DNA of 64,000 bases from Coniferiporia sulphurascens (GCA_002794785.1 NBBA01000006.1:992001-1056000); one strand, 5' to 3'; counted from the stretch's first letter, positions 30,691-43,069 are shown. Program-made: numbers and translations. The notes: a model not told the origin generated them from the sequence alone.

Positions 30691-31329
30691 CAGTCGAAAG
30701 CATCAAGAACCCGCACCTCGGTAAGTTCCGAAACGACCAAAAATTGTAACTGTATCTAGTCCACGAATACATCCTATATACCTATGAAACTTAGTGAAAT
30801 GGATAGCAATAAGGTTCCTTTATAGATCTTGTTGATTTAAATCCTAGAATTTGGGGGAGTGAAAACTTTCCTTGGAAAATTTGACACAAAATATTAAATT
30901 ATTTAAAAATGATTTAATTTAATTATTTAATTACCCATATACAGAAGGTTACATAAGTTTAGCACCCACTTAGCATCCAGCGGCTGTTTCCGGATATTGA
31001 TTTGATGGGATCCCTTACTCTTAGCAAAAACGGTAGAGTCCATAGGTTGCTTAACCAACTTCTCTTAGGCAATCCTGCTTGTGCACAGTTGCAGGATTGT
31101 CAAGAGCAGGCACTTATAGTACACCAGCAAGTCTCTCAGTTATTTTTAGAATTTATTATTATTTATTTTTCTCAAAAAATTTGACACACTTGGTCTATTT
31201 TTAGAAAATATCTGAAAATGCGAGATCTCGCATTTCTTGGTTACTTTTCGGTTTAAATTTTCAATTTCAGCCACCAATTCGGTATTTCCCGGGCCCGGCA
31301 GAGGCGCAGCTTTATCATGCTTTCAACTG
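30691..31329 (+). mobile_element. Tc1/mariner-like MITE (639 bp) with TA duplication
   Basis: A distinctly AT-rich insert that breaks module M between GTCACTA and GTTGATA. Its ends are CAGTCGAAAGCAT and, on the other strand, CAGTTGAAAGCAT, with imperfect inverted similarity for about 30 bases. The TA dinucleotide is duplicated on both sides (30689-30690, 31330-31331). CAGT ends and a TA target are typical of the Tc1/mariner/pogo superfamily. No transposase is encoded, so it is non-autonomous. It is the only DNA transposon I find in the window. Confidence 0.85.
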
Positions 31330-32072
31330 TAGTTGATATAAGGAGATTGGGGCTTCATAACACATGGCGTTGTAGTAAGAACCAGCTGATGCGAAAGTGA
31401 CAGGCCACCATGGGCCTCTTGGGGGGACAATGCTGGGGCTCACCTAGCAGTTGTGGGAAGTCCCTGGTAGCTGGCCCTCTCCCATCAAAGTGGGAAGGAT
31501 GCTGGTACCCCTTGAGAGGTGGTTAGTCTGAGCGGACTCCCTGGTGGCTGTAACAATCACTGGGGTCCAAGCAAGGGCAACATGTCAACTCTGGTATGCT
31601 GTGGATCCAGAAGCGGGCCTTGTGCCTGAGTATTCCCCTTTGGGGCTCTGAAGCATGTGCTGGGGAACAGGAAACTCCAGGGGGGCCTAGGAAACCCCTC
31701 CATTATGGAGTGAGCTGTAGCAGTGGGGGATAGTTCCCTCCACTGGCTCCAGAGCACTAAATCTGGCATGGGTGCATGTAGGAGTAAGTCCTACTGCATG
31801 CTTAAGTTGATTCCCAGAAACTAGCGGCACTCTACAGTGGAAAGCAGGGTAAGGGGGGGAATGTGTAGGGTAGGGGGGGCACCCAATGGGTGGGGTAGTG
31901 CCTATGGCACCACGACCCCCACTCAGAATGTCTCCCTGGCATGGCACGCCCTTCCCAATCCAGTGCGCCATAGAGGACAGTGTGTCGGGTATAAGTCCTA
32001 CCGGTCAGGCATCTATGTCATGAGGAAGGTGTACATGTAGTGGGGTCCCACAAGGGCGCCCTTTAATTCTGG

Positions 32073-32749
32073 ACCTAAAGCCCTCCACCTCCGCACTAAA
32101 AGAAGTCGCAGTCCGCACCCTCATGGACAGGTGGACGTTCTCGCTTGCCTGCCCACTGGCCTCAACTGCCAACAAATATCTGGCAGTACATGGCCTCCCT
32201 TCTCAACGACCCAGGAAGCTACTCCTGCACTTGGTCGACCACCCACGCAGCGAGCTATCTGCAGTCGCTCAGGCCCTCTGTCACGCTGGTCCCTACAGGG
32301 GTTACTGGCTGAGCTTCGACTCAGCCTACCGACACAGACACAGCCTTATTTCGCACTGCAGATGGCACAACCATCCCCCCTGGCCCGCGCAGTCGACTGC
32401 CCACATCTTAGGTGGCTATAGCACCTTCCACTCATGGATACAACACATATGGCCACCTCGGGACCCTCTCCCAGTCCACCACTCAGAGTGGGCTGACAAA
32501 AACCGCCTCCCAGTTTTGTGCCATTGGCTTAGGCTGACAGGTCACCTAAACCACCTTTCTGACCGGACCTCTGGGGTCATCCGGCTAGCGTTTGCCGTGA
32601 TGGACCTTGATGGCCACCCAACCGATGAAGATATGGACTTGGACCTCCTAAGGGACTACATGCGTTGTATGCTCGGACCCCGAACCCAGGACTCGGACCC
32701 AGCCCTTTTGGAGCTCTCAGGTACGCCTCCCCCCTTTCCTCTGGTCTAA
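32073..32749 (+). pseudogene. LINE-A ORF2 C-terminal third within C3
   Basis: An open frame from the M junction to TAA at 32747. It covers the end of RNase H (STSALKEVAV-like), the connecting region, the Cys/His block (HCRWHNHPPWPAQSTAHILGG) and the acidic terminus (TDEDMDLDLLRDYM). One Cys of the block is Tyr (GGYSTF). It has no start codon of its own and is passenger sequence. Confidence 0.82.
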
Positions 32750-33368
32750 ATGCCTGCCTTTCGAATTCCAATGAATACGTCCCGGCCAGTGCTCTTGCCA
32801 TCCCCTTTCCACTTCTAAGCTCCTAACTTTACCTGCCCTCATCCACTTGGTCTGCTAGTAGCAATATGTATTCCTCCTTCTCCCTCTTTCCGTACTAAAT
32901 AGGGACTCTTCACACACCGGCACCTTTCAGGGAGCAGAGACCCCACCCAGTTTTGTGTGATGCGCAATGATGGGTGCCTCCATTGTTATGTAGTTAGGGC
33001 CCCCCCTTCGGGGGGGCAGCTTGTAATTATGTAATACTGCAGGAATAAAAATAAAAATAAAAATAAAAATAAATAAAAAAAAGCTAACTGGCTCCAGTTC
33101 CTTGCCAACATGTGGGACTGGCTGCCAAGTGCCTCCATTTCCACCCCCCCCCTGGCGACGCACTGGTTATGATGGCTGGGCCACCGCTGGGGTCCAGGTC
33201 GACCCCAACACCCTGATTCACCCCTCAATCCCATTGCGATGGCTGGGGATTTGGTGGGATCCGGGCCTCTCTTTCAAGCCCCACATTGAGCACATGCACT
33301 CCAAGGGGCTATCTACACTAGCTGCCCTCTGCATCCTGGGCAACACCCAATGCGGTATCTTGGCCCTC

Positions 33369-33794
33369 TGTTAAGCCTACTGATTAGGTAAGGCTTAATA
33401 AGCGATCAACGAGGATCAACCGAGTAAGACGAGGTAGAGACAAGATGATAATTGAGCAAGGGTTTCCCCAAGGACTAGTAGACTGGTGGCCTGGTGACTG
33501 GTGACTTAATATCCCACAGAGGAGATAGTGAATGAGTAGGCTCTATTGAATGAAGAGCACAAGCTTAAGGCTTAGTGCTCTGAAAGTGAGTTCTTATATA
33601 CATGAGTAGAAGCCTATGGAACATGATGGAACACTGACTGAGCAAAGACAAAGGTCAGTCAGCATGGAAGGGAATAGAAACTGGTAGAAGAGTCTGACTG
33701 ATCATGAGACTAGGATCAGTCAGCATATGAATAGAATTAGTCAGTGAAGATGACTAATGCTAATAAAGGCGATGAGTAAGGGAAATTTGTAACA
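33369..33794 (-). repeat. Solo LTR of a second gypsy family (426 bp)
   Basis: On the minus strand it begins TGTTACAAATTTCC and ends TTAACA, with a CCCTC duplication at 33364-33368 and 33795-33799. It is clearly different from the 559-bp Gyp1 LTR over most of its length. It keeps TTAAGCTTGTGCTCTTCATT on the minus strand, the self-primer region of Gyp1, so it probably comes from a related self-priming family. Confidence 0.88.
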
Positions 33795-34565
33795 CCCTCT
33801 TCCTCCACTGCCTCTATACCTCCTGTGTATGCTCTGTCCTGTCATGGGGGGCGCCAGTTTGGTATCATGGCGGCTGCCAAAAAACTCTGGTAAACCGCCT
33901 CCAGGCTGTGCAAAACATGGCTTGCCGCTGGATTCTGGGCATCTTCAAGGGCACCTCCCCCCATTCCACCAATTTTCTTTGCTCTGTTCCCCCCCTCTCT
34001 TTCTATTTCGAATATATAAAGACTACCCATTTTCTGTGCCTCTGGTGCACCCCTCACCCTATTGGCCATAAATTATTTAAAAACATAGCTAACAGACCTT
34101 TCTCCCTTTCTTTGCAGGTCTGAGCCCCTAGGGTTCAACAAGTCCCCACATACACACATCCCCCATGGACGGATCCTCTGGCCTTCACTCAGGGCCGTGT
34201 CTGCTTTACCACCCCTGCCACCCCAGTTAGCGCTGATACCCACAAGTCATTTGTGACAGCGGCACACGAACTCGGTTCCACCCCCCACATCCAGGTATTC
34301 ACTGATGGCTCCCACATTGACAATAAGTCAGGCTCGGCCATCTGTGCAATGCTAGGCCATACCCGACTCTGATCATGCCGACTGGAGTCCCCCACCTGCG
34401 CCACAGCCACGGATGCCGAGGAGTTCTCTCTTGCCATGGCCCCTGGCTGGGTAGCGTGCCGCCTCCCAGCCCAACTGCGCATCGCATTGGATATCTTCTT
34501 TCTGTCCGATTCACTGACTGCCCTTCACCTCTTCCGCACCTGGGCCGCCACCCCCAGCACCCACC

Positions 34566-36289
34566 ATCATTTTGATACAGGAACCTCCCTGGTACCAAAT
34601 TGGTCTCCAACCCTCCCTTACTGACCCCACTGGTACGCTGGTCCTTAACGTTCCATCCCTCCCGGGGTACACTGCTGTACTTCCCCTGGCCACTTGGCCA
34701 AGGGTTGTGACATATGTGTCCCGAGCCATACCCTCAACCACATGGTCAGTTCTTGGGGCAGCCTCCTCCAGCACCAATATCCTCACCATCAAGATCCGCT
34801 CCCACCTAACAATCCACCTGTGCAACTACTATGGCATGCATGTGCCAGACTGCACCACTGCCACCCCCCACTACCCTGGTGAGTTGTTCCTTTTCACAAT
34901 CCCACCGGCCCTGGCCTCCACTCTACTTGTGGCAGGCAACTTCAACCATCACCACCATTTGTGGTCCGAACTCCTCACCACTCGGCAGGAGGACTTGAGG
35001 GCACAACCCCTTGATGACTTCTTCTGGGAGCATGGCCTCGTGCCAGCTCACCTCCTGGACTCTGACTCACAGCCCATTGACATGATCTGGTCCCCCCCTG
35101 TGATCAATCCCGACTCAATTATGGATTCGGGCACCTCCCCCACCTCCCCACTGTCCAACCATGCCATGCTGTGCTGGTCCTTGCTGTCTCAGCCCCCACC
35201 TCCAGTCATCAAAACCCACCGGCTTCTCCTGGCCGACAAGGAAGAGTGGACCGACATTGCCTTTCCACTACTCGAAGCCACATTTCTCCTTCTGGCAGTT
35301 AACACCATCACCCTTGATGTTAAGGTGCAGGCAGTGGTCGACTCCATGATCGCCACCCTTGCCTCCTTCACCAGACTTGCCAAGCCATCCAAGACTGAGG
35401 TGCCCTGGTGGACCCCGACTTGCAAGTCACTTCTCCATGCGATTTCGATGGCATCCACCCCCCTTCAGCAATCCGCAGCCCACTGCACATTCAAGCGTGG
35501 CATCTGGGCAGCCAAGCGGCAGTTCTATGCCGATCAGGCCGACCAAGCAGACACCTCCAACATCTGGAGCTGGGCCAAGCGTGGCCTTGGCAACTGACCC
35601 ACACCCATCCCATCTTTAAAAAAGAGGGATGGCACCTTCACCCAATCAGATGATGAGAAAGGTGAGCTGTTCTGCAACACCTTCTTCATGCCCCCCCCAC
35701 CCCAACAAGTGGCTGACACCCTGCTGCCTCCCCTCCAACCAGCTGCCCCACCCATACTCCTCTCGGAGCTTATGGGGGCACTGTCCAACACCTCCAACTT
35801 GTTGGCTCTGGGCCTCTTGGGCATCAGTTACCACCCCCTGAAATGGGTGGTGGATGCCTACCCTGATGAGATCCTCACCCTTTTCAATGACTGTCTGTGC
35901 ATGGGGCACCACCCCAAGTGCTGGCAGGCAGCAAAAGTGGTGATGCTCAGGAAGCCAAACAAGAAGGACCCCTTCTCACCAAGATCTTATCAGCCCATCA
36001 CCCTCAAAGAGACCTTAGGGAAACTCCTCGAAAAGATAAATGCTAACTGGCTCCAATTCCTCACAAACATGAGGGATTGGCTGCCACCTAACCAATATGG
36101 GGGGCGTCAAGGGCACTCAGTCTACAACACCACCCAGCACCTCTTACAGATTGCAGAGCATGCCTATGCTGAGGGACATGTATGTTCAGTCCTAGTGGTC
36201 GACATACAGGGTTTCTTCAACTTGGTTCACCCACAACTCCTCCACCCACAACTACTGGACCTCCAGTGCCCACCCAACATGGCAGACTG
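34566..36289 (+). pseudogene. LINE-A ORF2: endonuclease and first part of RT (copy 4)
   Basis: The best-preserved endonuclease in the window: an open frame from 34572 to TGA at 35595, which is CGA-like in sisters. Motifs are LIQEPPWYQIG, CNYYGMH, a degenerate GNFNHHHHLW (GDFN in the full-length copy) and IDMIW. The frame then continues into RT (KPNKKDPFSPRSY, VDIQGFFN with the usual Asp after FF changed to Asn) up to the insertion at 36290. The start is a truncation, not an initiation codon. Confidence 0.86.
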
Positions 36290-36667
36290 TATTAAGCGCA
36301 GTGAATGAAAGACTAGACTTAGTCTGGGCAATCACACTGAGTCCAGTGATGAGTGTACAAGATATATTGAGGGGACTGTGCTACAATACCTGAGTCCAGT
36401 GATGAGTGTACAAGATAAGGGACACTACTACTGGGCTGCCGCTTTGTAGCTACATAGTCATGTGACTAGCTGGTCCACTGGATGCGTCCAGTGGACCTTG
36501 GGTCATGTGACAAGCCAAATGACAAAGGACAAGCCACTGGATGTGTCTGGTGGATAATTTCCTTAATAGGAAGGTGGCTCGTCATAATAAAGAAAATAGA
36601 AAGAAAATAAAGGGAATATAAAGAGAGACCATGGGCTATCTACTGACAGAAATCAATAGCTCTAATA
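36290..36667. repeat. LTR-like element with TATTA...TAATA ends and GACTG duplication
   Basis: 378 bp inserted in LINE-A RT with GACTG at 36285-36289 and 36668-36672. The ends are TATTAAGC and CTCTAATA, an inverted TATTA instead of TG...CA. Inside there is a direct repeat of GAGTCCAGTGATGAGTGTAC (36339, 36391) and an A-rich stretch (36588-36625). The 5-bp duplication and size suggest a solo LTR with non-canonical ends. A small TIR element is the alternative. No other copy is in the window. Confidence 0.65.
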
Positions 36668-36754
36668 GACTGGTGTCTGTCCTTTATGACGGACTGACAG
36701 GTTGCCATCACCTTCAATGGCACCACCCTCCCAACCACCCAGAAACCCAATCTC

Positions 36755-38639
36755 TTTTATTATTATTATTATTATTCCTGCAGTATTACATAATTACAAG
36801 CTGCCCCCCCAAAGGGGGGGCCCTAACTACATAACAACAGAGGCGCCCATCATTGCGCATCACACAAAACTGGGCAGGGGCTCTGCTCCCTTAGAGGGTG
36901 CCGAAGTGTGAAGAAGCCCCTATTAGTGAAATAAGGCACCAAAGAAGGAGGGATACATATCGCTACGAACCAACCAAGCAGATAAGGGCAGGTTAAAGTA
37001 AGAAGCTTAGAAGTGGAAAGGGAGGGTGAGAGCACTGGCCAAGACGTATTCCAGGGAATTCGAAAGGCAGACATTTACTCAGAAGGGAAGGGAGGAAGCA
37101 TACCTGAGAGCTCCAAAAGGGCTGGGTCTGAGTCCTGGGTTTGAGGTCCGAGCATACAATGCATGTATCCCCATAGGAGGTCCAAGTCCATATCCTTGTC
37201 GGTTGGGTGGCCGTCTAAGTCCATTGCAGCAAAAGAAAGCCGGATGGCGCCTGCGGTGCGGTCGGAAAGGCGGTTTAGGTGCCCTGTCAGCTTTAGCCAG
37301 CAGCGCAAAACCGGGAGGCGGTTTTCGTCAGCCCACTCTGAGTGGTGGACTGAGAGAGGGTCCCGAGGTGGCCATACACAACGTATCCATGGGTGGAAGG
37401 TGCTGCAGCTGCCTAGGATGTGGGCAGTCAACTGCACAGGCCAGGGGGGGTGGTTGTGCCACCTGCAATGCGAAATCAGGCCATGTCTGCGCCAGTAGGT
37501 TGAGTCGAAGCTCAGCCAGTAGCCCCCATAGGGACCGGCATGACAGAGGACCTGTGCGACTGCAGATAGCTCACTGCATGGGTGGTCAACTGAATGCATG
37601 AGTAGCTTTCTAGGTCGGTGAGAAGGGAGGCCATGTACCACCAGATATTTGTTGGTGGTGGAGGTGAGTGGGCAGGTGAGCGAGAGCGTCCACCAGTCCA
37701 TGAGGGTGCAGACAGCCACTTCTTTTAGTGCGGAGGTGGAGGGCTTTAGGTCAGATGGGGGGAGCTCTGTTGCCAGTTTTGCTTCTGTGTCAGCCCATTC
37801 ATTGCCAGGGATGTCCAAGTGTCCAGGGCACCATATGAAATGAATGGTGAGCTGGGGGTATGAGTCCAGCAGGGTCTCCACACTGTTAAGCTCAACGGTT
37901 ATGCGGTGATCGATGTCGGGGCTTCCTGATCGTCGGGACTGATGGTACGGCAACGGGGCTTCCTAGATGTCGTAAGTCGAAGAGGGATCGTCGATGGGGC
38001 TTCCTGATCGGCGATGAGACGTGGTAGGCTTCTGAGAGCGAGTCGGGTTACGACGAAGCGACTAGTGGCTCAGTGGCTCACAGTGGACTGATGGTAGCAG
38101 ATAATGGGCTTGTATGAACAAAGAGCACAAGCTTAGGGCTTGTGCTACTGAAGTTACATGCTTATATGCTACTCTATGTGTTTGCTACTGTAGCAACTTG
38201 GTTAGGTGTGTTTACCAGACTAAGGAAGGTCATGGAAACTCAAGGAAGGCCTTGGTAATACAAGTATGGTGATCAGTAAGCAAAGCACGTCATGATGGTG
38301 CAATAAGGCGTCATCATGGCGTCTTATGGCGTAAGGCGAGTGAGGATGAGTAAGACAGAGAAATGGGGGAGTTGTGCTGACTGATGATGATGAAGAGGAA
38401 GTGAGTCAGCGCATAAGGGAAAGTAAGGGAAAAATTGTAACACACACCCGCTTTCCAGATGTGGAGGAGGTGGGCACCAGGGACGGCGGCCCACATGCGG
38501 AAAAGGTGGAGTGCAGTCAGCGAATTGGACAGGAAGAAGATGTCTGATGCGACATGCAACTGCGTGGGGAGGCGGCGCACTACCCAGCCCGGGGCTGTGG
38601 CGAGGGAGAACTCCTTGGCATCCGTGGCTGTGGCACAGG
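36755..38639 (-). mobile_element. Antisense LINE-A fragment (about 1.3 kb) with a solo LTR inside
   Basis: On the minus strand it runs from mid RNase H (38639) through the C-terminal domain (37953 to 37075) to the 3' hairpin near 36800 and the AAT tail at 36755. The flanking duplication is 14 bp with two transition differences. A Gyp1 solo LTR at 37884-38442 splits its RNase H region. The open frame at 37075-37880 is a fairly intact C-terminal third of ORF2. Confidence 0.88.
37884..38442 (-). repeat. Solo Gyp1 LTR
   Basis: 559 bp, TG...CA ends, duplication CACAC at 37879-37883 and 38443-38447. It sits in the antisense LINE-A of 36755-38639, so it is younger than that LINE, which in turn is younger than LINE-A copy 4. 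Confidence 0.93.
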
Positions 38640-39546
38640 AGAAACCTGATCTCGGCACCCCCCAAGGGTTGCCAGTATCCCTGATCCTCTCGACCATATT
38701 TGCAGGCATGGTCCTCTGGAAGTTTCACCAAACTGGCACCACCACCCTTGCATATGTAGATGACCACCTCCTAGTGTGTGTCGGACCCAGCATGGCAGCC
38801 AACTGCCAGCAACTGTCTAATGCATACCACCAACTCAACGTGCACTTTGGCACCATCAGTCTCAACATCGAAGCCGCCAAAACCAAGTGCCTGCACTTCC
38901 ACCCACCCTGATGCCGATCTACAGCCTACACCAGCTGGGACACCACCGGGGTTTGGGTAGCCCCTACCACACTCATCCGACCATCCATCCCACTCCACTG
39001 GCTAGGGATATGGTGGGACCACACCCTCACCTTCAAGGCCCACATTGAGCACATGCATTCCAAAGGCCTCTCCACCCTTGCTGCCCTCCGCATTCTTGGC
39101 AACACAGAACGCGGCATCTCGGCCCTCCTCCTCCACCGGTTGTACACCGCCTGCATCTGCTCAGTCCTCACATGGGGTGCACCAGTGTGGTATCATGGCT
39201 GGCACCAAAAAACCCTAGTAAGCTGCCTGCAGGCTATGCAAAACATGGCATGCAGATGGATCCTTGGCATCTATAAAGGCACCTCCCCCTTCTCCACAAA
39301 TTTCCCTTGTTCCCTCCCCCCTCTTTCTTATTATTTTGAATATGCAAAGACCCTTCACTCTCTGTGCCTCTGGCACACCCTGCACTCCATCAGTAGAAAA
39401 TGATATTATAAAACCATAACTAACTGTCCCTTTTCCACTTCTCTGCAGGTCCAGGTCCCTCGGGTTCAACCGGTCCCTGCATACACTCATCCCCCATGGA
39501 CAGATCCTCTGGCATTTATGACTGGATGAGTTTTGTTTGCCACTCC

Positions 39547-39891
39547 CCCCTCCTTTCCCTCTGTTTAATGCCTGCCCTTCAGACTCCCACCCATATGTCC
39601 CAGCTGGCACTCTTGCCCTCCCTTTCCTATTCTAAGCTACCCCATTTGCCTGCAACCATCCATTTGGCTGTGCCGTAGTGAAATGTACTCCTCCCTCTCT
39701 CTTCCCTTCCGTTACTAATAGGGACCCTACACACCTTGGCACCCTTCAGGGAGCAGGGCCCCCACCCAGTTTCATGCATTGTGCGATGACAGGCACCTCT
39801 GTTGTTATGTAGTTAGGGCCCCCCCTTTGGGGGGGCAGCTTGTAATTAGGTAATACTGCAGGAATAATTTAAAAAAAAAAAAAAAAAAAAA
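39547..39891 (+). mobile_element. Very short LINE-A 3' UTR insertion (345 bp)
   Basis: It contains only the last codons, the 3' UTR, hairpin and oligo(A) of LINE-A. It is flanked by a perfect 12-bp duplication, GTTTGCCACTCC, at 39535-39546 and 39892-39903. It shows that the 3' UTR alone suffices for integration of a heavily truncated copy. Confidence 0.93.
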
Positions 39892-40827
39892 GTTTGCCAC
39901 TCCTATCACTCTGGTAAGCAAGGACACCCACAATGAATTTGTGACCACCACGTGCTCCCTGAGCACCCTCCCCCATCTCCAGGTTTTCACCGATAGCTCC
40001 CACATGGATTCTAAGTCTGGATCAGCTGTCTGCACCATGAAGGGCCTTACCCGCCTCAAGTCCCACCGGCTGGCCTCCCCCACCTGCACAACAGCCATGG
40101 ATGCAGAGATTTTCTCCCTCACCTCCACACCAAGCTGGGCTGCACACCACCTCTGGGATCTTCTGCCTGTCACATCTGACATCTTCTTTCTGTCAGATTC
40201 ACTGACGGCACTCCACCTCATCCACACATGGGCGCCAGTTCCAGGCACCCATCTCCTCCATCAATGGAAGGCAGGGGTCCAGACTCTTCTGGACTCATAC
40301 CCGGATCTTTCCATCCATTTTGTATGGTGCCCAGGTCACTCCAACATCCCCAGGAATGAATGGGCAGACCACAAGGCAAAGTTCACAATGAACCTACCCC
40401 TGTCTTCCCTCACACCCTCCACCTCTGCACTGAAAGAGGCCACTGTCAACACCCTTATGGAGCGCTGGTCCCTCTCACTCACCACCCCCTGGCCTTGACA
40501 GCTGACAAATATCTGGCTGTCAATGGTATCCCCTCATGCTGTTCCCTCAAGCTTCTCATGCAGTCGGTCAACCACCCTCGCCAGGAGCTGTCTGCAGTTG
40601 CCCAGGTCCTCTGTCACACCGGTCCCTATGGGGGCTACTGGCTGAGCTTTGACTCAGCCTACCAGCACAGGCATGGCCTGATCTCACACTGCAGATGGCA
40701 CAACCACCCCCCCTGGCCAGCCCAGTCAACCACTCATGTACTGGGTGGATGTTGCACATTCCGACCATGGATCCACAAGGTCTGGCCTCCCCGCCTCCCA
40801 CTCCCGACCCACCACACTGAGTGGGCC

Positions 40828-41583
40828 TTTTTTTAAATTTATTATTATTATTCCTGCAGCATTACATAATTACAAGCTGCCCCCCCAAAGGGGGGGCCCT
40901 AACTACATAACAACGGAGGCACCCATCATTGCACAACGCACAAAACTGGGCAGGGGCCCTGCTCCCCAAAGGGTGCCAAGGTGTGGAGGGCCCCTATTAG
41001 TAAGAGAGGAGAAGAAAGAGGGAGGAATACATTTTGCTATGGCACAGCCAAACAGATGAGAGCAGGCAAATGGTGTAGTTTAGAATTGGAAAGGGGGGGC
41101 GAGAGCGCCAGCTGGGACATGTGATGGGGAGTCCAAAAGGCAGGCACTAGTCAGAGGGAAATGGAGGAAGCATACCTGAAAGCTCCAAGAGAGCTGGGTC
41201 TGGGTCCAGGGTTCGAGGTCCAAGCATACGACTCATGTATTCCCGGAGGAGGCCAAGTCCATATCTTCATCAGTCAGGTGTCCCTCCAGCTCCATTGCTG
41301 CAAAGGCCAGGCAGATGGTGGCGGAGGTATGGTCGGAGAGGCGGTTCAAGTGTCCCGTCAGCTTCAGCCAGCAGCGCAGAACCTGGAGATGGTTTTCATC
41401 GGCCCACTCGGCGTGGTGGGTCAGGAGCGGGTCATGGGGGGGCCAGACCTTGTGGATCCAGGGGCAGAATGTATGACACCTGCCCAAGATGTGGGCGGTC
41501 GACTGGGCCGGCCAGGGGGGGTGGTTGTGCCACCTGCAGTGCGAGATCAAGCCATGCCGGTACCGGTAGGCTGAGTCAAAGCT
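40828..41583 (-). mobile_element. Antisense LINE-A 3' fragment (756 bp)
   Basis: On the minus strand: the Cys/His domain and acidic C-terminus of ORF2 (with a frameshift near 41253), 3' UTR, hairpin and T-rich tail border. The perfect 15-bp duplication CACACTGAGTGGGCC is at 40813-40827 and 41584-41598. The host frame of LINE-A copy 4 resumes directly afterwards. Confidence 0.93.
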
Positions 41584-42338
41584 CACACTGAGTGGGCCAA
41601 CGAAAACCACCTCCAGGTTCTACACCACTGGCTTAAACTCACAGAGCACTCAAACCGCCTATCCGACCGTACCTCAGCCGCCATCTGCCTGGCCTTTGCT
41701 GTGATGGAACTGGAGGGACACCCAACCGACAAAGATATGGACTTGGACCTCCTTCGGGAACACATGAGTCGTATGCTTGGACCCCGTTCCCAGGACCTGG
41801 ACCCGGCTCTCTTGGAGCTTTCAGGTGTGCTTCCTCCCTTTTCCTCTGACTAGTGCCTGCCCTTCAGACTCCCACCCATATGTCCCAGCCGGCGCTCTTG
41901 CCCCCCCTTTCCCATTCTAAGCTACCCCTTTTGCCTGCCTTCATCCATTTAGTATCATTGTAGCGATATGTATTCCTCCCACTGCCTTTCTTCCATACTA
42001 ATAGGGGCCCTTCACCCTTGGCTCCCCTTGGGGAGCAGGGCCCCCGCCCAGTTTTGTGCATTTTACAATGATGGGCACCTCCGTTGTTATGTAGTTAGGG
42101 CCCCCCCTTTGGGGGGGGCAGCTTGTAATTATGTAATACTGCAGGAATAATTAAAAAATTAAAAAAATTAAAAAAAACATCTGGAAGGCAGGTGTGGAGA
42201 TTCTGCTGGACTCGTACCCCCAGCTCACCGTCCATTTCGTATGGTGTCCCAGACACTCGGACATCCTTGGCAATGAATGGGCTGACACAGAAGCAAAACT
42301 GGCAACAGAGCTCCCTCCATCTGACTTAAAGCCCTCCA

Positions 42339-42897
42339 TGTTAAGCTCAACAGTTACGCGATGATTGACATTGGGGTTTCCTGATCGTCGAGACTGATGG
42401 TACAGCAACGGGGCTTCCTAGATGTTGTAAGTCGAAGGTGATCGTCGGTGGGGCTTCCTGATCGACGATGTGGACACAGTAGGCTTCTGATTGGAGTCGG
42501 GTTACGACGAAGCAACTGGTGACACAATGGCACACAGTAGACTGGTGATAGCAGATAATGGGCTTGTATGAACAAAGAGCACAAGCTTAGGGCTTGTGCT
42601 ACTGAAGTTACATGCTTATATGCTACTCTATGTGTTTGCTACTGTAGCAACTTGGTTAGGTGTGTTTACCAGACTATGGAAGGTCATGGAAACTCAAGGA
42701 AGGCCTTGGTAATACAAGTACAGTGATCAGTAAGCAAAGCATGTCATGATGGTGCAATAAGGCATCATCATGGCATCTTATGGCGCAAGGCGGATAAGGA
42801 TGAGTAAGGCAGAGAAATGGGGGAGTTGTGCTGACTGATGATGACGAAGAGGAAGTGAGTCAGCGCAGTAAGGGGAAAGTAAAGGAAAATTGTAACA
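42339..42897 (-). repeat. Solo Gyp1 LTR
   Basis: 559 bp with TG...CA ends and duplication CTCCA at 42334-42338 and 42898-42902, in RNase H of LINE-A copy 3. It contains the AGCACAAGCTTAGGGCTTGT inverted repeat. Confidence 0.93.
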
Positions 42898-43069
42898 CTC
42901 CACCTCCACACTAAAAGAAGTTGCCATCCACACCCTCATGGACAGGTGGACCCTCTTGCTTGCTTGCCCCCTTGCCTCCACCACTGATAAATACCTGGCA
43001 GTGCATGGCATCCCATCTCGCTGACCTCAAAAGCTCCTCATGCACTCAGTCAACCACCCACACCATGAG

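Larger units (their letters stand above)
30114..33082 (+). mobile_element. Composite C3: module M (with a MITE inside) fused to LINE-A
   Basis: M begins CATCCTTCTTATCC at about 30113, is split by a MITE at 30691-31329, and ends TTAATTCTGG at 32072. LINE-A begins ACCTAAAGCC there and continues for 1.0 kb to an AAAAT tail ending at 33082. No matching duplication is seen: the left flank is LINE-B and the right flank is an RT piece of LINE-A. The insertion borders were probably altered by later recombination. The M-LINE join is again at the constant M end. Confidence 0.82.
38654..41853 (+). pseudogene. LINE-A ORF2: RT palm to C-terminus (copy 4, interrupted)
   Basis: It continues the RT of 34566-36289 after the insertions. 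RT shows GTPQGLPVS and an intact YVDD, with TGA at 38909. RNase H follows (FTDSS for FTDGS, AMDAEIF, LSDSLTAL, HSNIPRNEWAD), interrupted by the short LINE at 39547-39891. The Cys/His domain (HCRWHNHPPWPAQST) is split by the antisense LINE at 40828-41583. The ORF ends with TAG at 41851. It has several stops and frameshifts and is non-functional. Confidence 0.84.
34566..42177 (+). mobile_element. LINE-A copy 4, interrupted four times
   Basis: It starts in the endonuclease domain (ATTTTGATACAGG, IILIQEPPWY) and ends with the LINE-A hairpin and a TTAAAAA tail at 42177. Insertions: a 378-bp LTR-like element (duplication GACTG), an antisense LINE-A (AGAAACCCAATCTC against AGAAACCTGATCTC), a short sense LINE (GTTTGCCACTCC) and another antisense LINE (CACACTGAGTGGGCC). 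With these removed it is a nearly complete ORF2 and 3' UTR. Its target is LINE-A copy 3. Confidence 0.88.

Noticed and set aside
31002..31184. Small ORF inside the MITE
   Set aside because: 60 codons in an AT-rich sequence with no transposase motifs and a non-ATG start; most likely chance.
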